DNA from: Photobacterium alginatilyticum
GTDB lineage: Bacteria; Pseudomonadota; Gammaproteobacteria; Enterobacterales; Vibrionaceae
Direction: 5' to 3'
Length of the DNA stretch: 64,000 nt
Assembly (NCBI RefSeq): GCF_009910675.1
Contig: NZ_RSEJ01000001.1
Location: 434,001-498,000 of the forward strand
A program made the translations under genes and the position numbers. Shown piece by piece: positions 60,867 to 64,000 of this stretch; positions within the stretch are counted from its first letter, which is position 1, and each line of letters begins with the position of its first letter. The notes under the pieces were generated by a model that ran no database searches, was not told the DNA's origin, and saw only the letters and a list, made by a program, of their open reading frames with translations.

Positions 60867-62462
60867 TTATGCCCACGGTGTCGTTTTTGCTGCGTTTTCA
60901 CCAGCAACCATACCGAATGTCCCGCAATCGATTGTTGAGCATGCCGTTAAGCGGATATAGCCGTAGGTACCAGCAGATGCTTCTCCACAAACGAATGCCC
61001 CTTCGATCGGTTTACCCGTTACCACATCAACCGCTTCTGCTTTCGGAGTGATCATTGCTCCTCCTTGCGCATAGTTGTAGCGAGGGTTAAGTTGCATTGC
61101 GTAGAAAGGTGGCTGAGAGATAGAAGAGGCTTCTTTTAACACGCCTTTTGGCTTATGGTATTCGTCCTGATCCATTGCCATGTTTTTGTTGTATTTGTCA
61201 ATATTGGCTTTAAGCAGCTTGGTATCCATTTTGAAATTATCAGCCAGCGCTTCTAAAGTATCGAACTTCCAGATAGTACCGTTTATACCGTTTTTGCCAT
61301 CAAGAGACAGGTGGAATCGCTGTTGGTCATGGTAATGCTCAGCACCTTTCTGATCATAAATCAGCACTGTGTGCTCACCATCAATGTGGCGGCGTTCTTC
61401 CAAAATAGCCATACCAATAGCTTGACGGTCATTGTTGTTGTACTCATCAACGAAACGTTCACCGGTGCGAGGATTTACCAGGATTCCCCATCGAATGTCC
61501 TCGGTTGGAATAGGGAAAGCAAAACGGAACAGGGTCATATGGATTGGTTTAAATCCGGCCATGATCATCGCTTTGATTGCACCCCCCGTAGCTCCAGGTT
61601 GGGTGGTTGACGCGGCATTGTACATAGTACCGACTTCATCTCCACGGAACTTACGGTCTTGGTTATAACCGCCTGTTGCCATGACCAGGCCACGTTTAAC
61701 TTTGTAGTATTTCACCTTGCCCGAGCTATTGATGGTCGGGTTGTCGTTGTCGCCCAGATCGTCATGTTTTCTGCTAAAGCGATATTTCTCACGGACTTTT
61801 ACGCCAATGACCCGGCCTTCACCATTTCGCAGGATCTCGTCAAGAAGGATTTTTTTGCGTATCTCAACATTGGTCAATTGACTACTACAGTACCCTTGTA
61901 GCTTTTTGATAACCTCGGTGCCACCACCCTGGGGCCAGACGCAACGAGCTTTTGAGTGACCGCCAAGCTTTTTAACACCCGTTCCGCCACCAATCGACAT
62001 GTCATATTTCACACCATGCTCTTTAAGGAAGTTATACAGTTTTAACGTTCCTTTTGCTGCTACTTCGGTTAGTTCTCGGTGGTTGTAGCCTTTTGCCTCT
62101 CGTTCAATATCTTTTAGTAGCAACTCCCACGAATCATCGGTAACACCGATGTTTTGCTGTAGATCAGAACCGACCACAGCCATGTTCAGGCCAGAGATCA
62201 GCGATGAACCGCCCAGCCGTGACATTTTATCCGCTACAACAACTTTTGCGCTTGCATCGGTTTCTGCTGCGCGAATAGCAGCAATCATTCCGGCCATGCC
62301 AGAGCCAATGACTAGCACATCCATCTCGTCATCCCACTGGATGTCGTTAGGATTAGTGGCAGCAAAAGCTGCTGATGAAAGGCCAAGCGCTGATACCGGG
62401 GCTATGGCTGCTGCACCTAAACCCAGTTTTAAGAAACTACGACGTGAATTACTTTCAGACAT
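60867..62462 (-). CDS. Tat-exported FAD-binding flavoprotein reductase (fumarate reductase/flavocytochrome c family)
   Basis: This 531-residue protein has a Tat signal SRRSFLKLGLGAAA, the FAD-binding VLVIGSGMAGMIAAIRAAE and a family-typical C-terminus with GGAMITPKAEAVDVVTGKPI and GAFVCGEASAGTYG. It reduces an unknown periplasmic substrate using electrons from the cytochromes encoded downstream. The position of the Fcc3 proton-donor Arg402 (TTRD) is NNND here (N344), and the substrate His pair is replaced by Tyr/Asn residues (RYNYAQGG), while the late Arg (YIRLTA) is kept. So fumarate is unlikely. I chose ATG 62462 with GGAG eight bases upstream. It is divergent from a sensor kinase. Confidence 0.85.
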   Translation of the reverse strand: MSESNSRRSFLKLGLGAAAIAPVSALGLSSAAFAATNPNDIQWDDEMDVLVIGSGMAGMIAAIRAAETDASAKVVVADKMSRLGGSSLISGLNMAVVGSDLQQNIGVTDDSWELLLKDIEREAKGYNHRELTEVAAKGTLKLYNFLKEHGVKYDMSIGGGTGVKKLGGHSKARCVWPQGGGTEVIKKLQGYCSSQLTNVEIRKKILLDEILRNGEGRVIGVKVREKYRFSRKHDDLGDNDNPTINSSGKVKYYKVKRGLVMATGGYNQDRKFRGDEVGTMYNAASTTQPGATGGAIKAMIMAGFKPIHMTLFRFAFPIPTEDIRWGILVNPRTGERFVDEYNNNDRQAIGMAILEERRHIDGEHTVLIYDQKGAEHYHDQQRFHLSLDGKNGINGTIWKFDTLEALADNFKMDTKLLKANIDKYNKNMAMDQDEYHKPKGVLKEASSISQPPFYAMQLNPRYNYAQGGAMITPKAEAVDVVTGKPIEGAFVCGEASAGTYGYIRLTACSTIDCGTFGMVAGENAAKTTPWA

Positions 62463-62655
62463 AACTTTTGCTCCATGTACATTGCTGCGTACTGTTGTTC
62501 TCAATAAGATATGGAGCATTGTGCGCAGCGGCTGCGAGTACCTCTATAGTGGTAAACCGCAGTTCCCTTTGATGATTGATCTACAGCAAAAAAGCTTTCT
62601 ATCAATATGAGAGGCTAAACACAGATTTGAACAACCGCTTGCTAAGGCTACGCCA
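62463..62655. promoter_or_regulatory. Divergent promoter region of the flavoprotein operon and the sensor kinase
   Basis: About 190 bases separate the two starts. It should hold both promoters and the binding site of the response regulator that partners the kinase. No repeat motif was recognised by eye. Confidence 0.4.
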
Positions 62656-64000
62656 TTGAAAACAAACCTTCTGATATTCGCAGTGAGCTTGTTTCTCAGT
62701 TTTTCGACTTTTGCCGAGCAGAAACTGGTCAGAATTGGTGTGCTCGCATTTAACGGGCCTGCCTATACGTTAACGCGCTGGCAGCCGACTATTGACTACC
62801 TCAACTATGCACTACCGGATTATCACTTTGTGATAGTTCCTGCTGACATTCCGACTTTAGATAACCTGGTAAGTAGTGGTCTTATTGATTTCACCCTAAC
62901 CAACGGCATTCAATTCCTGATGTATAAGTACAATCACCAGGCAGTGAAAATGCTCAACCTAAATCCGTTCCATGGTGATGCTAAACATGCTATCGGTTCC
63001 GCTCTGATAGCTAGGGCAGACGAGCCGGAAATTGTAACTCTCAAAGCATTACGTAATCGCTCCATTGTGTCGGTCAGCGAGAATGCTTTTGGCGGCTTTA
63101 AAGTTATGCTCAGGGAGTTTATGTCTGAGGGGGTTGAGCAGGGGGATTTAAAGAAACTGTCATTTATTGGATACCCACAGCAGAATTTGTTAACTGAGGT
63201 ACTAAAGGGTGAGGCTGATTTTGCTATTGCACCGACTTGCCTGTTAGAAAGGAAAGTTCGGGATGGCACTATTCCCGCGAATGCATTAAAAGTGGTGCGC
63301 CGGCAGGTTCCAGAATCGGCATTTACTTGCCATACATCCAGTCAGCTCTATCCAAACTGGACACTGGCGCGTATGAAGCACGTTCCGGCAGACTATGCTA
63401 ACCATATTGCCAGAATTCTGCTCACGATACCTCCGACAAGCCAAATAGCTGTTTCTGGACTCTATGGTGGCTGGTCTGTGCCTATTGATGACAGCGCGAT
63501 CTACCAGTTGATGGATGAGATTGGACTGAGTATCCAGCCTTCGTATTTGACCCGCATCTGGATGGAATATCGAGGCTGGTTCATGGTTTCTATTGGTTTG
63601 CTATTACTGTTTGTCTGCTATCACCTGCGTGTTAACTACCTTGTCCATGTTCGGTCAGCCCAGCTTCGCGAGGAGATTGAGCAACACAAGCAGACAACTG
63701 ACCAGTTAGAGAGAGAGACAAATCAACTCTTTAAGGCGCAGCGTATCTTATTGAGTGGCGAATTGGCCTCGGGTGTGGCCCATGAGCTAAATCAGCCATT
63801 AATGGCAATCAGTACCTATGCCACCGGCTGTAGACGGAGAGTCGAACGCTCAAAGCTCAACCAGCAGGAACTATTGCTAGCGCTAGAAAAGATTGAACAA
63901 CAGACACTGAATGCTAGTGAAATCATTCAGCGAATGCGCAACTTTATGAAAATCCATAGTCATGACAAAAAAAACGTTTCAATTAGGTCATTGATTAACA
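62656..64000 (+). CDS. TtrS/TorS-like sensor histidine kinase with PhnD-type periplasmic domain (partial)
   Basis: At least 448 residues are in the window and the gene runs off the right edge. The start is TTG 62656, with AAGG eight bases upstream and no ATG or GTG available in frame. It has a signal peptide (about 1–20, ending STFAEQ), a PhnD/TtrS-like periplasmic ligand-binding domain (RIGVLAFNGPAYTLTRWQPT; about 21–285), a transmembrane helix (about 306–327), a coiled-coil linker and a HisKA domain with H376 in SGVAHELNQPLMAI. It likely senses the substrate of the divergent reductase and activates that operon through a response regulator encoded further right. TtrS senses tetrathionate, but the ligand here is unknown. 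Confidence 0.87.
   Translation, partial: MKTNLLIFAVSLFLSFSTFAEQKLVRIGVLAFNGPAYTLTRWQPTIDYLNYALPDYHFVIVPADIPTLDNLVSSGLIDFTLTNGIQFLMYKYNHQAVKMLNLNPFHGDAKHAIGSALIARADEPEIVTLKALRNRSIVSVSENAFGGFKVMLREFMSEGVEQGDLKKLSFIGYPQQNLLTEVLKGEADFAIAPTCLLERKVRDGTIPANALKVVRRQVPESAFTCHTSSQLYPNWTLARMKHVPADYANHIARILLTIPPTSQIAVSGLYGGWSVPIDDSAIYQLMDEIGLSIQPSYLTRIWMEYRGWFMVSIGLLLLFVCYHLRVNYLVHVRSAQLREEIEQHKQTTDQLERETNQLFKAQRILLSGELASGVAHELNQPLMAISTYATGCRRRVERSKLNQQELLLALEKIEQQTLNASEIIQRMRNFMKIHSHDKKNVSIRSLIN

Noticed and set aside
1..64000. CRISPR arrays, tRNA or rRNA genes, complete insertion sequences
   Set aside because: I looked for regularly spaced repeats, tRNA cloverleaf ends and transposase motifs and saw none that I could support.

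Overview
The window looks like a chromosomal segment of a marine gammaproteobacterium of the Vibrionaceae, most likely Photobacterium or a close relative. I infer this from the purR–tfoY pair with a c-di-GMP riboswitch before tfoY, torECA, hutXZ, artPIQM, a punR/punC pair, an ynj-type operon, DUF2986 and DUF465 genes, and several multihaem cytochromes. No database search was possible; family calls rest on motifs and remembered family sequences.

Layout. 1–17.8 kb is an RTX island: two tandem paralogous small membrane proteins (the first cut by the window edge), a toxin of about 3,474 residues, and a three-gene type I secretion operon (ABC, membrane fusion protein, ABC), with related palindromes before or after each block. 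18–34.7 kb holds a nucleoside deoxyribosyltransferase, a di-haem peroxidase-like protein with an Ig-like tail, gltS, a large GGDEF/EAL protein, dgkA with an LTA-synthase-like phosphotransferase, and a MerR/DJ-1/hydrolase/quinone reductase group. 34.8–38.7 kb is torECA (TMAO respiration). 39.2–42.2 kb is the arginine ABC transporter. 42.4–44.7 kb is the purine nucleoside exporter punC with its divergent regulator punR. 45.1–52.2 kb is an ynj-like ABC transporter operon carrying a membrane-fused disulfide reductase. 53–57.1 kb holds tfoY with its riboswitch, purR, a decayed hutW and intact hutXZ. 57.3–59.8 kb holds small proteins and an unusual cysteinyl-tRNA synthetase. 59.8–64 kb is a periplasmic flavin reductase system (NapC-type tetrahaem, soluble tetrahaem, Tat-exported flavoprotein) divergent from a TtrS-like sensor kinase that runs off the right edge.

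The most striking finding is a classic transcription attenuator in front of the divergent cysS (58181–58419). It has a promoter, a 25-codon leader peptide with four consecutive Cys codons, an ACGGCC segment just after them that can pair with the 5' arm of a terminator, and then the terminator itself, ahead of cysS. Stalling at Cys codons would free the antiterminator. Second is the toxin: two complete YopT-like (C58) cysteine protease modules, a third degenerate one, a ChaN/TIKI-like domain, a TcdA/B-like hydrophobic translocation region and RTX repeats, without a recognisable MARTX-type cysteine protease domain.
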